Source: an uncultured Hymenobacter sp. (GTDB lineage Bacteria > Bacteroidota > Bacteroidia > Cytophagales > Hymenobacteraceae). From it: DNA of 64,000 bases. The notes beneath the pieces were generated by a model. It searched no databases. It was given only the letters and a program-made list of their open reading frames with translations, and was not told where the DNA came from. Positions 34,217 to 42,823 of this stretch are shown here, piece by piece; the first letter of the stretch is position 1; each line of letters starts with the position of its first letter. The translations under genes were made by a program, and so were the position numbers. The stretch is taken from positions 62,001 to 126,000 of the forward strand of contig CAJYPK010000059.1 in assembly GCA_913776615.1 (NCBI GenBank). The letters are read 5' to 3'.

Positions 34217-34513
34217 TTACCCGCCGCGCAGCAGCTTTTCGAGGGCCGCCAGGTGTTCCTGAAATGCGGCTTTGCCTTCGGCGGTAGCCTGGTAGGTGGT
34301 ATTCGGCTTCTTACCAATAAACTGCTTGTTTACCAATACGTAGCCGGCTTTTTCGAGGGCTGCTACGTGGCTGGCCAGGTTGCCGTCGGTGAGGTCGAGG
34401 CTTTCCTTTAAGTCGTTGAAGCTCACCTGTTCGTTGGCGAGGAGCACGGCCATCACGCCGAGGCGCACCCGATGGTCGAAAGCTTTGTTGAGGGTGTGGA
34501 TGGCGTACTTCAC
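34217..34513 (-). CDS. Winged-helix transcriptional regulator
   Basis: The 98-residue protein has a single winged-helix domain: HTLNKAFDHRVRLGVMAVLL, the helix-turn-helix FNDLKESLDLTDGNLASHVAALEKAG, and a wing with KKPNTTYQATAEGKAAF. This is the short MarR/ArsR-like 'transcriptional regulator' family common in Bacteroidota. Its ATG overlaps the stop of the upstream membrane-protein gene by 4 bp (34510-34513), so the two are translationally coupled and the membrane protein is probably its partner or target. No ligand-binding domain is present. Confidence 0.85.
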   Translation of the reverse strand: MKYAIHTLNKAFDHRVRLGVMAVLLANEQVSFNDLKESLDLTDGNLASHVAALEKAGYVLVNKQFIGKKPNTTYQATAEGKAAFQEHLAALEKLLRGG

Positions 34514-35178
34514 GGGGCGGTAAAGTTCGCCCCGGTCGGGCGTTCGTAGCGATTATACATCAGCAGCCCGTAGCCAATGTGGCCCAGGCCGAAGCCCAGC
34601 CCGAATAGCAGCAAGCCGTAGTCGGGCAGCAGCAGCGCCACCAGCCCCAGAGCGGTCATGGTGATTCCCAGATACTTTATCTCATCGAGCGTGTACTTGC
34701 TGCCGTTGAGCAGGGCCAGCCCGTAGAAAACCAGCAGGCCCGGCACCACCAGCTCGGGGGCACCGCTCACGAAGAGCTTGAGGCAAAAGAGGCCACCCGC
34801 CACCAGCGGAATGAGCATGGCCAGCGCCAGCCGCCGGGCCGGGGCCGTCCACATCGAGCGCAGGCCGTCGCGCCGGGTGCGGCGCAGCGTAAAAAAGGCC
34901 GCCACCAGCAGCGCCGCCACGATCATGGCCACGGCCAGCCCCAGCAAAAACGGCAGCGCCGCCAACCGCTCGCCCTGCGTAGTCACGAACAGCCGCCGGA
35001 AGCCCTGCGCGCCGTATTCCTGCTGCAAGTAGTAGTGCCCAATGGCCGTGCCCGCCAGCGCCACCACGCCCGCCCCTACCCCACTCAGCCCGCTGAGCGA
35101 GATAAAGCGCGAGCTACGCTCCATAATGGCGCGGATTTCGGTAAGCTGGGCGAGCGGATCTTGGGCAGCGGGCTTCAT
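34510..35178 (-). CDS. Multi-pass membrane protein coupled to a winged-helix regulator
   Basis: From the ATG at 35178 (MKPAAQDPLAQLTEIRAIME) the product has 222 residues with six predicted membrane helices. The first 25 residues form an amphipathic helix with the motif IRAIMERSSRFISLSGLSG, seen in uncharacterised Bacteroidota membrane proteins paired with the same kind of regulator. The open frame extends 80 codons upstream but that part is Ser/Thr-rich and crosses the promoter box at 35205. The gene overlaps the regulator gene by 4 bp. Function unknown; a stress- or signal-responsive membrane protein under the regulator's control is the obvious inference. Confidence 0.7.
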   Translation of the reverse strand: MKPAAQDPLAQLTEIRAIMERSSRFISLSGLSGVGAGVVALAGTAIGHYYLQQEYGAQGFRRLFVTTQGERLAALPFLLGLAVAMIVAALLVAAFFTLRRTRRDGLRSMWTAPARRLALAMLIPLVAGGLFCLKLFVSGAPELVVPGLLVFYGLALLNGSKYTLDEIKYLGITMTALGLVALLLPDYGLLLFGLGFGLGHIGYGLLMYNRYERPTGANFTAP

Positions 35179-35204
35179 GCGGGGCGTTGAAGTACTTTGT
35201 ATTG

Positions 35205-35212
35205 CAAAGCTA
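35205..35212 (-). promoter_or_regulatory. -7 promoter element for the membrane protein/regulator operon
   Basis: TAGCTTTG on the minus strand matches TAnnTTTG and lies 26 nt before the ATG at 35178. It supports that start over the longer frame. A nearby CAATACAAAGTAC sequence could be an operator, but this is not established. Confidence 0.5.
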
Positions 35213-35446
35213 AGACGAAAGTGCGCGAGATTAGTTGCGTTTGGGAAAAATTTATGTCCTTGCTCAGCCAAGCTATCCCGGCCCCGCTTCTCCGGCACGC
35301 CTGAGCCGCTAGTCGATGAAGTAGGCGCCTTGGCCGAGAATGAGCGGGCAACCGCAAACTTGGTCCGCAATTTGGAAACTGAACTGCCCTGTGCGGCCTT
35401 ATCAAAGCCGTAGTCCACTTACTCGTTCTGCTATTTTCCTTTTGCC

Positions 35447-36214
35447 ATGAATAAACGTCTGCTTCTCGCGCTACCCGTACTGGCTGGCCTGGCGCTCCCG
35501 GCCCACGCCCAGTTTAAGCTGCCTACCAGCATCGGGGGCTTCCAGCTACCCAGCAAAAAAACGACCACCACTACCACCACCACGACGACCAGTGTCGGCG
35601 GCCTCACCAATACCGAGGCGGCCAGCGGCCTGAAGGAGGCACTGATTCAAGGGATTACGAAGGGCTCGGACCAGGCGGCGCAAACCGACGGCTTTTACCT
35701 GAACAAGCTCATTCGCATTCCCTTCCCGCCCGACATGCAGCGGGCGGCCACCACCCTACGCAGCATCGGGCTGGGCAGCCAGGTCGATAAGTTCGAGCTT
35801 TCGCTGAACCGCGGGGCCGAGGACGCGGCCAAAAGCGCCAAGCCCATATTCATCAACGCCATCAAGCAGCTGACCTTCACCGACGTGTGGAACATCCTCA
35901 CCGGCCAGAAGGACGCCGCCACCCAGTACCTCAAGCGCACCACCACCTCGCAGTTGACCACGGCCTTCATGCCCATCATGCAGCAGAGCCTCGATAAGGT
36001 GGAGGCCACGCGCTACTACACCAGCCTCACCACAGCTTACAATAGGCTGCCGCTCGTGACGCCGGTGCAGACCGACCTCAACCAGTACGCCACCGGTAAG
36101 GCCATCGACGGGCTCTTCACGCTCATCGCCCAGGAGGAAGCCGCCATTCGGGAAAATCCCGTTGCCCGCACCACCTCGCTGCTGAAAAAGGTCTTCGGCA
36201 TCGGCGGCAATTAA
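35447..36214 (+). CDS. DUF4197 domain-containing protein
   Basis: The 255-residue product has a signal peptide (LLLALPVLAGLALPAHAQF) and a threonine-rich linker (eleven consecutive Thr at about residues 40-50), followed by the DUF4197 domain: LKEALIQGITKGSDQAA, YLNKLIRIPFPPDMQ, ELSLNRGAEDAAKSAKPIF, LTFTDVWNIL, YFTSL-like and KAIDGLFTLIAQEEAAIREN. The family is periplasmic and widespread in proteobacteria and Bacteroidota, with no established function. Its stop codon directly abuts a family C palindromic repeat at 36215. Confidence 0.9.
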   Translation: MNKRLLLALPVLAGLALPAHAQFKLPTSIGGFQLPSKKTTTTTTTTTTSVGGLTNTEAASGLKEALIQGITKGSDQAAQTDGFYLNKLIRIPFPPDMQRAATTLRSIGLGSQVDKFELSLNRGAEDAAKSAKPIFINAIKQLTFTDVWNILTGQKDAATQYLKRTTTSQLTTAFMPIMQQSLDKVEATRYYTSLTTAYNRLPLVTPVQTDLNQYATGKAIDGLFTLIAQEEAAIRENPVARTTSLLKKVFGIGGN

Positions 36215-36290
36215 GGTAGGGCAAGCTTTGGCTTGCCTTACGCCCGGTTTTTCCGTACACGGCGCAGGGCAAGCCAAAGCTTGCCCTACC
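36215..36290. repeat. Palindromic repeat, family C
   Basis: GGTAGGGCAAGCTTTGGCTT pairs with AAGCCAAAGCTTGCCCTACC around a ~34-nt centre. It fills the whole gap between the DUF4197 stop codon and the GTG start of the methyltransferase, 4 bp away. Confidence 0.9.
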
Positions 36291-36294
36291 TACT

Positions 36295-37092
36295 GTGAAG
36301 CTGCGCCTGCACTTATTCGAATTTGAAGACCTGCCGTGGTTTCCGGCCGTCATCCGCGCCGGGATGATGGATTATCTGCGGTTTATGATTTCGGGGCTGG
36401 GTACCTACCGGCCAGTGGCCCCGCTGCTGGCCGAGGGCCTGCGCCGCACCGGCCACGCGCACCTGCTGGAATTGGGGGCCGGCGCGGGCGGCGGCACCGA
36501 AACCGTGCTGGCCGCCCTGCGCGCTCAGCAGCTGCCCGGCGTCACCATCACTCTTACCGACCTCTACCCCCAGCCCGCCGCTTGGCGCGATATAGCCCAG
36601 CGCACGGGCGACGCCATTCAGGGCCACCCCGCGCCCGTCGATGCCCTGGCCGTACCGGCCGACTTGCCGGGGTTCCGGGTCATTTTTTCGGCTTTTCACC
36701 ACTTTGCGCCGCCGCAGGCCGTGGCGCTGCTGCGCGATGCCGTGGCCAGCGGGCGGGGCGTGGGCGTATTTGAAGGAGCCGCCAAGAGCTGGCTGGAAAT
36801 CGGGCTGGCGCTCACGGTGCTGCCGGTGACGCAGTTGCTACTTACGCCGCTTTTTCGACCCTTCCGCCTCAGCCGGTTGATTTTTACTTACTTACTACCA
36901 ATCATCCCGCTAGCCACCATGTGGGATGGCTGCGTGTCCATCCTGCGCATGTACCCGCCCGAGGCGCTGCTGGACTTGGCGCGGCTCGCCGACCCGACCG
37001 GGCGCTACCACTGGCAAGCCGGGCAGCTGCGGCACTGGTGGGGGCCGCGCGTAACGTACCTCGTGGGCTGGCCCAGCGCCCCCGCCGACTAG
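36295..37092 (+). CDS. Class I SAM-dependent methyltransferase-like protein
   Basis: The 265-residue product begins KLRLHLFEFEDLPWFPAVIR, the usual start of a Bacteroidota family of methyltransferase-like proteins. A Rossmann glycine-rich motif LLELGAGAGGGTETVLAAL (about 55-73), the acidic TLTDLYP (about 86-92) and FSAFHHFAP (about 124-132) mark the SAM-binding fold. The C-terminal third has one or two membrane-like helices (LTVLPVTQLLLTPLF, LIFTYLLPIIPLATM). The substrate is unknown. The start is GTG, only 4 bp from a palindromic repeat, so the ribosome-binding region is the repeat arm. It precedes the UbiA gene by 18 bp and may share its transcript. Confidence 0.7.
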   Translation: MKLRLHLFEFEDLPWFPAVIRAGMMDYLRFMISGLGTYRPVAPLLAEGLRRTGHAHLLELGAGAGGGTETVLAALRAQQLPGVTITLTDLYPQPAAWRDIAQRTGDAIQGHPAPVDALAVPADLPGFRVIFSAFHHFAPPQAVALLRDAVASGRGVGVFEGAAKSWLEIGLALTVLPVTQLLLTPLFRPFRLSRLIFTYLLPIIPLATMWDGCVSILRMYPPEALLDLARLADPTGRYHWQAGQLRHWWGPRVTYLVGWPSAPAD

Positions 37093-37098
37093 CCTACC

Positions 37099-37106
37099 TA
37101 CCTTCG
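37099..37106 (+). promoter_or_regulatory. -7-like element for the UbiA gene
   Basis: TACCTTCG differs from TAnnTTTG at one base and ends 4 nt before the ATG at 37111, the same leaderless-type spacing as at menC and argS. Confidence 0.35.
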
Positions 37107-37110
37107 CCCC

Positions 37111-37995
37111 ATGCTGCCGCCCGCCTACCGCCGAGCCTTTGCGCTGCTGCGCCTGCCGTTCTCCTTGTTCCTGATGCCCATTTTCTGGTTCGGACTCAGC
37201 GCCTTGCGCGAGCCGTTCAGCTGGGGAAGGGCGGCGGCGGCCTTCGCCATTCTGCACCTGCTGGTGTACCCGGCCTCCAATGGCTACAACTCGTACTACG
37301 ACCGCGACGAGGGCAGCATCGGGGGGCTGGAGGCGCCGCCGCCCGTCACGCCCGAATTGCTGCATCTGGTGTGGGTGTTTGAAACGCTGGCCCTGCTGGC
37401 CGCACTGCTGCTGGGCTGGCCCTTCGCGGCGATGGTAGTGGTGTACATCCTAGTGTCGCGGGCGTACAGCTACGAGGGCATTCGACTCAAAAAATACCCG
37501 CTGCCGAGCACGGCAGTGGTAGTCATTTTCCAGGGAGCTTTCACCTTCCTCATGGCGCAGGTGGGCGCGGGAGCCAGCCCGACCCAGCTCGGGGAGCCGA
37601 CTAATCTGCTGCTGGCCGCCGTGAGCACGCTTTTTCTGTGCGGCTCTTACCCGCTTACCCAAATTTATCAGCACCAGGAAGATGCGCGGCGTGGCGACCG
37701 CACGCTCAGCCTGCGGCTGGGCATTCGGGGTACGTTCGTATTCGCGGCGGGCGGGCTGCTGGCCGGCGCAGTCGCGATGGCGGCAGCCTACTGGCTGCGG
37801 GGCGAGCTGCGCAATCTCCTCATTTTCCTACTCGCCACGGGGCCGGTGGTCGCACTGTTTGCGCGCTGGGCCGGGCTGGCCTGGCACCACCCCGAGCAAG
37901 CCAACTTCACCTGGACCATGCGCATGAACAAAGTATCGTCGGTGTGCCTGAGCCTGGCTTTCATCGCCATGCTAGTGTGGCGCGTGGCTGGCTAG
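37111..37995 (+). CDS. UbiA-family prenyltransferase
   Basis: The 294-residue integral membrane protein has eight or nine helices and the two Asp-rich motifs of UbiA enzymes: SNGYNSYYDRDEGSIGG (NxxxDxxxD, about 56-72) and YQHQEDARRGDRT (DxxxD-type, about 187-199). These bind Mg-prenyl diphosphate. UbiA proteins prenylate quinone precursors, chlorophyll, heme or archaeal-type lipids; the target here is not clear. Menaquinone MenA is possible since the genome also has menC, but the sequence looks like an uncharacterised UbiA paralogue. It converges with the GAF gene, overlapping its stop by 4 bp. Confidence 0.82.
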   Translation: MLPPAYRRAFALLRLPFSLFLMPIFWFGLSALREPFSWGRAAAAFAILHLLVYPASNGYNSYYDRDEGSIGGLEAPPPVTPELLHLVWVFETLALLAALLLGWPFAAMVVVYILVSRAYSYEGIRLKKYPLPSTAVVVIFQGAFTFLMAQVGAGASPTQLGEPTNLLLAAVSTLFLCGSYPLTQIYQHQEDARRGDRTLSLRLGIRGTFVFAAGGLLAGAVAMAAAYWLRGELRNLLIFLLATGPVVALFARWAGLAWHHPEQANFTWTMRMNKVSSVCLSLAFIAMLVWRVAG

Positions 37996-38708
37996 GGCAA
38001 GCGCGCAAAAGCCGCCGATACTTCGTACTCGATGTCTTGCAAAATCAGTAGTCGCTCTTCTTGAATGGAAGCGCGGTAGGCCTGGGCCGTGGTCGTTTCG
38101 GGCGACATCTCCCAGCGGGCCAGCGCCGTCAGCGTTTCGATGCGCTGCAACGACAGGTCGACGCGCCGCTTGATGGCTGCCCACAGGGCCGGGGCCTGCG
38201 CGGGGGCCGCCAGCAGCTCCAGGTCGAGCAGCTTCATGGTCAGGCCCGCCATGCGCTGCAACACCTCCCGCTCGGCGGCCGTGAAGGTACGCGGCTTGCG
38301 GTCGAGCACGCACAGCGAGCCAATGGGTTGGCCGGTAACCGTTTGAATGGGATGACTGGCGTAGAAGGCAAAATCCTTTTGCGCTTCCTTGCTCACCCAG
38401 CGGCAGGGCTCATTGCGCAAATTGGAGAAAACGGTCGTGGTGTTGGGCTGGTAGACGGCAACGGCGCAAATGCTGTCCTCGCGCCGCAGGCGGCTGGCCA
38501 GCGGGGGCTCACCCACGTTGCCGGGATACACTACCTCATCAGCATCCACGAGCGAAACCTGGGCCATCGGGGCGGCGAAGAGCCGGGCCGTCAGGGTCGC
38601 GATTTGCCCGAATATCTGGTGGTGCGCGTGCTCCAGGGCCCGGTACGGTTTCAGGGCCCGCAGGCGCTCGGCCTCCTGCTCGGCAGATATGGGAAGATTA
38701 GCAGCCAT
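37992..38708 (-). CDS. GAF domain-containing protein
   Basis: The 238-residue product has a GAF sensor domain at about 20-165: ALEHAHHQIFGQIATLTARLF, APMAQVSLVDADEVVYPGNVG, DSICAVAVYQPNTTTVF, and FYASHPIQTVTGQPIGSLCVLDRKPR. The C-terminus is a coiled helical tail (LARWEMSPETTTAQAYRAS). Such stand-alone GAF proteins bind small ligands or chromophores; there is no attached kinase or cyclase. The Cys in SICAV is where bilin would attach in phytochrome-like proteins, but other chromophore-site residues were not identified. Confidence 0.82.
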   Translation of the reverse strand: MAANLPISAEQEAERLRALKPYRALEHAHHQIFGQIATLTARLFAAPMAQVSLVDADEVVYPGNVGEPPLASRLRREDSICAVAVYQPNTTTVFSNLRNEPCRWVSKEAQKDFAFYASHPIQTVTGQPIGSLCVLDRKPRTFTAAEREVLQRMAGLTMKLLDLELLAAPAQAPALWAAIKRRVDLSLQRIETLTALARWEMSPETTTAQAYRASIQEERLLILQDIEYEVSAAFARLP

Positions 38709-38728
38709 TGATTAAGGATGAGAACGCC

Positions 38729-38774
38729 AAAAGGGGCCAAACGCTACCCTGCGGCGAAGGTAGTGTTTGGCCCC
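38729..38774 (-). terminator. Intrinsic terminator after rho
   Basis: GGGGCCAAACGCTACC at 38733-38748 pairs with GGTAGTGTTTGGCCCC at 38759-38774; on the minus strand it is followed by TTTTGGCG. It lies 24 bp past the rho stop codon and before the GAF gene. Confidence 0.85.
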
Positions 38775-38797
38775 TATATCTAGGCGTTATGGTCGAG

Positions 38798-41092
38798 TTA
38801 GCCGTTCATGGCCAGCAGGAATTCTTCGTTATCCTTGGTGCCTTTCATGCGGTCCTTGAGGAATTCCATGGCCTCGGTCGCGCTCATATCGGTCATGAAT
38901 TTGCGCAGCACCCACACGCGGTTCAGCTCGTCGCGGCTCATCAGCAGGTCTTCGCGGCGGGTGCCGGAAGCCGGGATGTCGATGGCCGGGAACACGCGCT
39001 TGTTGGCCAGCTTGCGGTCGAGCTGCAATTCCATGTTGCCGGTACCTTTGAATTCTTCGAAGATAACCTCGTCCATCTTCGAGCCGGTTTCGATGAGCGC
39101 CGTGGCGATAATGGTCAGCGAGCCAGAGCCTTCGATATTACGCGCCGCGCCGAAGAAGCGCTTGGGCTTTTGCAGCGCGCCGGCGTCGATACCCCCCGAC
39201 AGGATGCGCGACGAGCTGGGCTGCACCGTGTTGTAGGCGCGGGCGAGGCGGGTGATGGAGTCGAGCAGAATCACCACGTCGTGGCCGCACTCCACCAGGC
39301 GGCGGGCCTTGTCGAGGGCCAGCTCCGCGATCTTCACGTGGCGGTCGGCCGTTTCGTCGAAGGTCGAGCTCAGTACCTCGGCCTTTACCGAGCGGGCCAT
39401 GTCGGTTACTTCCTCGGGGCGCTCGTCGATCAGCAGGATAATGAGATACACCTCGGGGTGGTTTTCCGAAATCGAGTTGGCGATTTCCTGCAAGAGCACC
39501 GTCTTACCGGTTTTGGGCTGGGCCACGATGAGGCCGCGCTGACCCTTGCCGATGGGGGCAAACAAGTCGAGCACGCGGGTGCTTACCTGGGTGGGCTTGG
39601 TCGAAAGCTTGAGCTTCTCGTCGGCAAAGAGCGGCGTCAAGTGGCTGAACGGCACGCGGTCGCGCACTTCCTCCACCGTCCGGCCGTTGATGCTTTCCAC
39701 GCCCACCAAGGCAAAATACTTCTCGTTCTCGCGGGGCGGACGCATGGTGCAGCTTACCGTGTCGCCGGCCTTCAGACCAAATTGCCGCACCTGCTGCGGC
39801 GACACGTAGATGTCGTCGGGCGAGGTCAGGTAGTTATAATAAGGCGAGCGCAGGAAGCCGTAGCCGCCGTCGGGCATCAGCTCCATCGTGCCCGAGCCGG
39901 GCACCACGAGGTCGAGCTCGGGGGCGCGGGGCGGGCGCTGCTGCTGCTGCTGTTGCTGCGGGCGCTGGCTTTCGACGGGCTGCCCGGCACCGGCAGGTTG
40001 CTGGCTGGCAGCAACTTGCTCGCCGCCAGCCGCCTGGCCATCGAGGCCCTGACGCTGGCGCTCCTCGCGGCGCTGCTGGCGCTGGGCCTCGCGCTGGGCA
40101 TAACGCTCCTCGCGGCTCAGGCGGGGCTGGTCGGTAGCCCCGGCCCCGTTGATGGGGCGCTGCTCGCGGGGCTGGTCGTTGGTAAAGCGGTTTTGGACGG
40201 TAGCCCCGTCGCGCGCCTCGCGGTTGTCGCGGAACTCATTGCGGGGCTGGTCATTACGCCCCAGGCGCTGGCTGTTATCGCGGTTGTCGCGGCCGTCCCG
40301 GTTTTCGCGCTCGAAGCGCTGGTCGCGGCTTTCGCGGCGGTCGGTGGCTGGGGCATCGGTGGCCACTTCGGCAGTGGGCGCAGCTACCTCGGTTGCCGCT
40401 TCGGCGGGAATGGCGGCGCTGCTATCACTGGTGGCGGCGGTAGTAGCTGGCTGGCCGGGCTCGCGGCGGGGCAGCGGGCGGCCGGCGCGGTCTACGCGCT
40501 CGCGACGCTCGCGGCGCACGGGGGCACTCTCGCCGGCCGAGTGGGTTTCCTGGGTGGGGTTGGTTTCGGTGGGCGGCGCGGTGGCTTCCTCGGTTGCTAC
40601 CGATACTGCGGCCACGGCCTGCTCATCGGCTTCTACTTTTTCGAGGCGCGTCGGCTGGGGTATTTCTTCACTCACAGCCACTTGCTCTACTTGGGCCGCG
40701 GGAGCTTCGGCGGCCGGGGCGGCTACTTCGGCGGGGGCGCTGGGCGCCACATCGGTAAATGGCTGCTCTACTACCGCTACGGCGGCGGGCCGGCGGCGGC
40801 CGGCCCCGCCCCGGGTACCCCGGGCCGAGGGCGTGGCAGCGGGCGCGGTAGCTACTGGGGCCGCAACCTCAGCAACGGCCGGCGTTTCGGCCGGCGCTGC
40901 CTCGGGCGCGGCAGCTGCGGCGGCGGGTCGCTTCCCGGGTAGTTGGTCGGCGGGCAGAATGGCTTGCTGGTCCAGAATCTTATAAATCAAATCCTGCTTG
41001 CTCAAGCGCTTGAAATTGCCAACATTCAATTGCTCAGCAATTTCCTTGAGTTCGGACAACAGCCGGTCCTTCAGCTCGTTAAGGGTGTACAT
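38798..41092 (-). CDS. rho: Transcription termination factor Rho with long disordered insertion
   Basis: The 764-residue Rho ATPase terminates transcription at rut sites. Residues 1-50 are the Rho_N helical domain (MYTLNELKDRLLSELK). Residues about 51-392 are a low-complexity insertion, first Ala/Pro/Glu-rich, then Arg/Asp/Asn-rich (RDGRDNRDN), then Gln-rich (seven consecutive Gln near 383). The RNA-binding CSD follows (GGYGFLRSPYYNYL, YVSPQQVRQFGLK), then the ATPase with the P-loop LIVAQPKTGKT, LIDERPEEVTDM and SSTFDETADRHVK. E. coli Rho is 419 residues; the extra ~340 are typical of Bacteroidota, where similar insertions are disordered. The gene is followed by a strong terminator. Confidence 0.97.
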   Translation of the reverse strand: MYTLNELKDRLLSELKEIAEQLNVGNFKRLSKQDLIYKILDQQAILPADQLPGKRPAAAAAAPEAAPAETPAVAEVAAPVATAPAATPSARGTRGGAGRRRPAAVAVVEQPFTDVAPSAPAEVAAPAAEAPAAQVEQVAVSEEIPQPTRLEKVEADEQAVAAVSVATEEATAPPTETNPTQETHSAGESAPVRRERRERVDRAGRPLPRREPGQPATTAATSDSSAAIPAEAATEVAAPTAEVATDAPATDRRESRDQRFERENRDGRDNRDNSQRLGRNDQPRNEFRDNREARDGATVQNRFTNDQPREQRPINGAGATDQPRLSREERYAQREAQRQQRREERQRQGLDGQAAGGEQVAASQQPAGAGQPVESQRPQQQQQQQRPPRAPELDLVVPGSGTMELMPDGGYGFLRSPYYNYLTSPDDIYVSPQQVRQFGLKAGDTVSCTMRPPRENEKYFALVGVESINGRTVEEVRDRVPFSHLTPLFADEKLKLSTKPTQVSTRVLDLFAPIGKGQRGLIVAQPKTGKTVLLQEIANSISENHPEVYLIILLIDERPEEVTDMARSVKAEVLSSTFDETADRHVKIAELALDKARRLVECGHDVVILLDSITRLARAYNTVQPSSSRILSGGIDAGALQKPKRFFGAARNIEGSGSLTIIATALIETGSKMDEVIFEEFKGTGNMELQLDRKLANKRVFPAIDIPASGTRREDLLMSRDELNRVWVLRKFMTDMSATEAMEFLKDRMKGTKDNEEFLLAMNG

Positions 41093-41509
41093 AAACTGGG
41101 ATAGGGAGGATAAATCGGGCCGGGGCGGCCCCGGGGCGCGGCAAATAGCTGGCGGCCAGGGCTAGCGAAGCGGCTTCCGCCCCGCAGGCCGGAAATCCAC
41201 AACACGAAGCGCAAAAGCGGTACTCAACCAACTAGGCGGCAGGCAACAAACAAGAAATGAGTGAGGTGTAAGAAGCAAAGCCGGCAGCTCCACCAAAAGC
41301 AACCTGATTGAGCCGGCTGTGCAACGAGCTAGCCCGACAAGCTAGCCCGGCCGACCCCGCGGGTCGGCTTGCGGCTGCAATATTAAGCCATTACGGGCAA
41401 ACGGCCAACGGGTTGGTCGGAATTGAAAATTTAGCGCGGGACCGAAAGAATTATGCCCGGCCCCGCGCTCGCGGGCTCATTCTCAGGTTCCGATTCCTTT
41501 TCAGAAAAC
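41093..41509. other. Intergenic region between divergent rho and serS
   Basis: The 417 bp hold the rho leader and control region. A GC-rich palindrome (CCGGGGCGGCCCCGG) lies near 41120-41136 in the rho leader. I see no gene, riboswitch or tRNA; the open frame on the plus strand from 41308 has no support. Rho commonly autoregulates through its leader, but no such structure could be shown here. Confidence 0.45.
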
Positions 41510-41517
41510 TACCTTTG
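41510..41517 (+). promoter_or_regulatory. -7 promoter element for serS
   Basis: TACCTTTG matches TAnnTTTG exactly and ends 8 nt before the ATG at 41526, predicting a transcript start within a few bases of the start codon. Confidence 0.6.
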
Positions 41518-41525
41518 CCCGCACT

Positions 41526-42800
41526 ATGCTGCAAATTTCCGTCTTAAAGGAGCAAACCGCCCGCGTGCTGGCCGGCCTTGCCAAACGTAATTTTAAAACG
41601 GCCGAAGCCGACGTGCAGGCCGTGCTCGACCTCGATCAGCGCCGCCGGTCCCTGCAAACCCAGCACGACGCCGCCCAGGCCGAAGCCAACGAGCTGGCCC
41701 GCCAGATCGGCGGCCTCATGAAAAGCGGCGACAAGGCGGGCGCCGAAGCGCTGAAAGCCCGCACCGCCGAGCTCAAAACGCAGATCAAGGCGCACGCCGA
41801 CGAGCTGGCCGCCGCCGAGCAGCAGCAAACCCAGCTGCTCTATAAAATCCCCAACATTCCGCACGAGAGCGTGCCCGCCGGCCGCTCGGCCGACGACAAC
41901 GAGGTAGTACGCGAGGGCGGCACCAAGCCCGAGCTGGCCGCCGGGGCCCTCCCCCACTGGGAATTGATTAAGAAATACGACATCATTGATTTTGAGCTAG
42001 GTATCAAAATCACGGGGGCGGGCTTCCCGGTGTACAAGGGCCAGGGGGCGCGCTTGCAGCGGGCGCTGGTTAATTTTTTCCTCGACCAGGCGCGCGACGC
42101 GGGCTACACCGAGGTGCAGCCGCCCATCCTGGTCAACGAGGCCAGCGGCTACGGCACCGGCCAGCTGCCCGATAAAGAGGGCCAGATGTACCACGACGCG
42201 CAGGATAATCTGTACCTGATTCCGACCTCGGAGGTGCCGATTACCAACCTGTACCGCGACGAGATTATCCCGACCGAGAAGCTACCCGTGCGCAATACTG
42301 GCTACACGCCCTGCTTCCGCCGCGAGGCCGGCTCGTGGGGCGCCGACGTGCGGGGCCTGAACCGCCTGCACCAGTTCGACAAGGTGGAAATCGTGCAAAT
42401 CACGCAGCCCGAGCACTCCTACGCCGCCCACGAGGCGATGGTAGCCCACGTCGAGAAGCTGCTGCAACTGCTGGAGCTACCCTACCGGGTGCTGCGCCTC
42501 TGCGGCGGCGACATGGGCTTTACCTCGGCCCTCACCTACGACCTGGAGGTGTGGAGCGCCGCCCAGGGCCGCTGGCTGGAAGTATCGTCGGTGAGCAACT
42601 TCGAGACCTTCCAGGCCAACCGCCTCAAGTGCCGCTACCGGGGCGAGGGCGGCAAAACCCAGCTGCTGCACACGCTCAACGGCTCGGCGCTGGCTCTGCC
42701 GCGCATCGTAGCCGCCCTGCTGGAAAACAACCAGACGGCAGAAGGGATTCGCCTGCCCGAGGTGCTGCACAGCTACTGCGGGTTTGGAATGATTGCTTAA
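41526..42800 (+). CDS. serS: Seryl-tRNA synthetase
   Basis: The 424-residue class II synthetase has the N-terminal tRNA-binding coiled coil (about 1-110, with QTARVLAGLAKRN and two long helices) and the catalytic domain with motif 2 (PCFRREAGSWGADVRGLNRLHQFDKVEI, about 261-288) and motif 3 (NGSALALPRIVAALLENNQ, about 386-404). TSEVPITNLYRDEI is the serine-binding TxE loop. It charges tRNA-Ser and, in part, tRNA-Sec. The ATG is placed 8 nt after a TACCTTTG box. Downstream, a YcxB-like gene follows after 23 bp. Confidence 0.97.
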   Translation: MLQISVLKEQTARVLAGLAKRNFKTAEADVQAVLDLDQRRRSLQTQHDAAQAEANELARQIGGLMKSGDKAGAEALKARTAELKTQIKAHADELAAAEQQQTQLLYKIPNIPHESVPAGRSADDNEVVREGGTKPELAAGALPHWELIKKYDIIDFELGIKITGAGFPVYKGQGARLQRALVNFFLDQARDAGYTEVQPPILVNEASGYGTGQLPDKEGQMYHDAQDNLYLIPTSEVPITNLYRDEIIPTEKLPVRNTGYTPCFRREAGSWGADVRGLNRLHQFDKVEIVQITQPEHSYAAHEAMVAHVEKLLQLLELPYRVLRLCGGDMGFTSALTYDLEVWSAAQGRWLEVSSVSNFETFQANRLKCRYRGEGGKTQLLHTLNGSALALPRIVAALLENNQTAEGIRLPEVLHSYCGFGMIA

Positions 42801-42823
42801 GTAACAGCTTTACAGCTGATAGC

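Noticed and set aside
38708..40942. 744-residue open frame on the plus strand opposite rho
   Set aside because: Rho on the minus strand has all family motifs; the plus-strand frame is Gly/Arg/His-rich and open because of high GC3 in the opposite strand.
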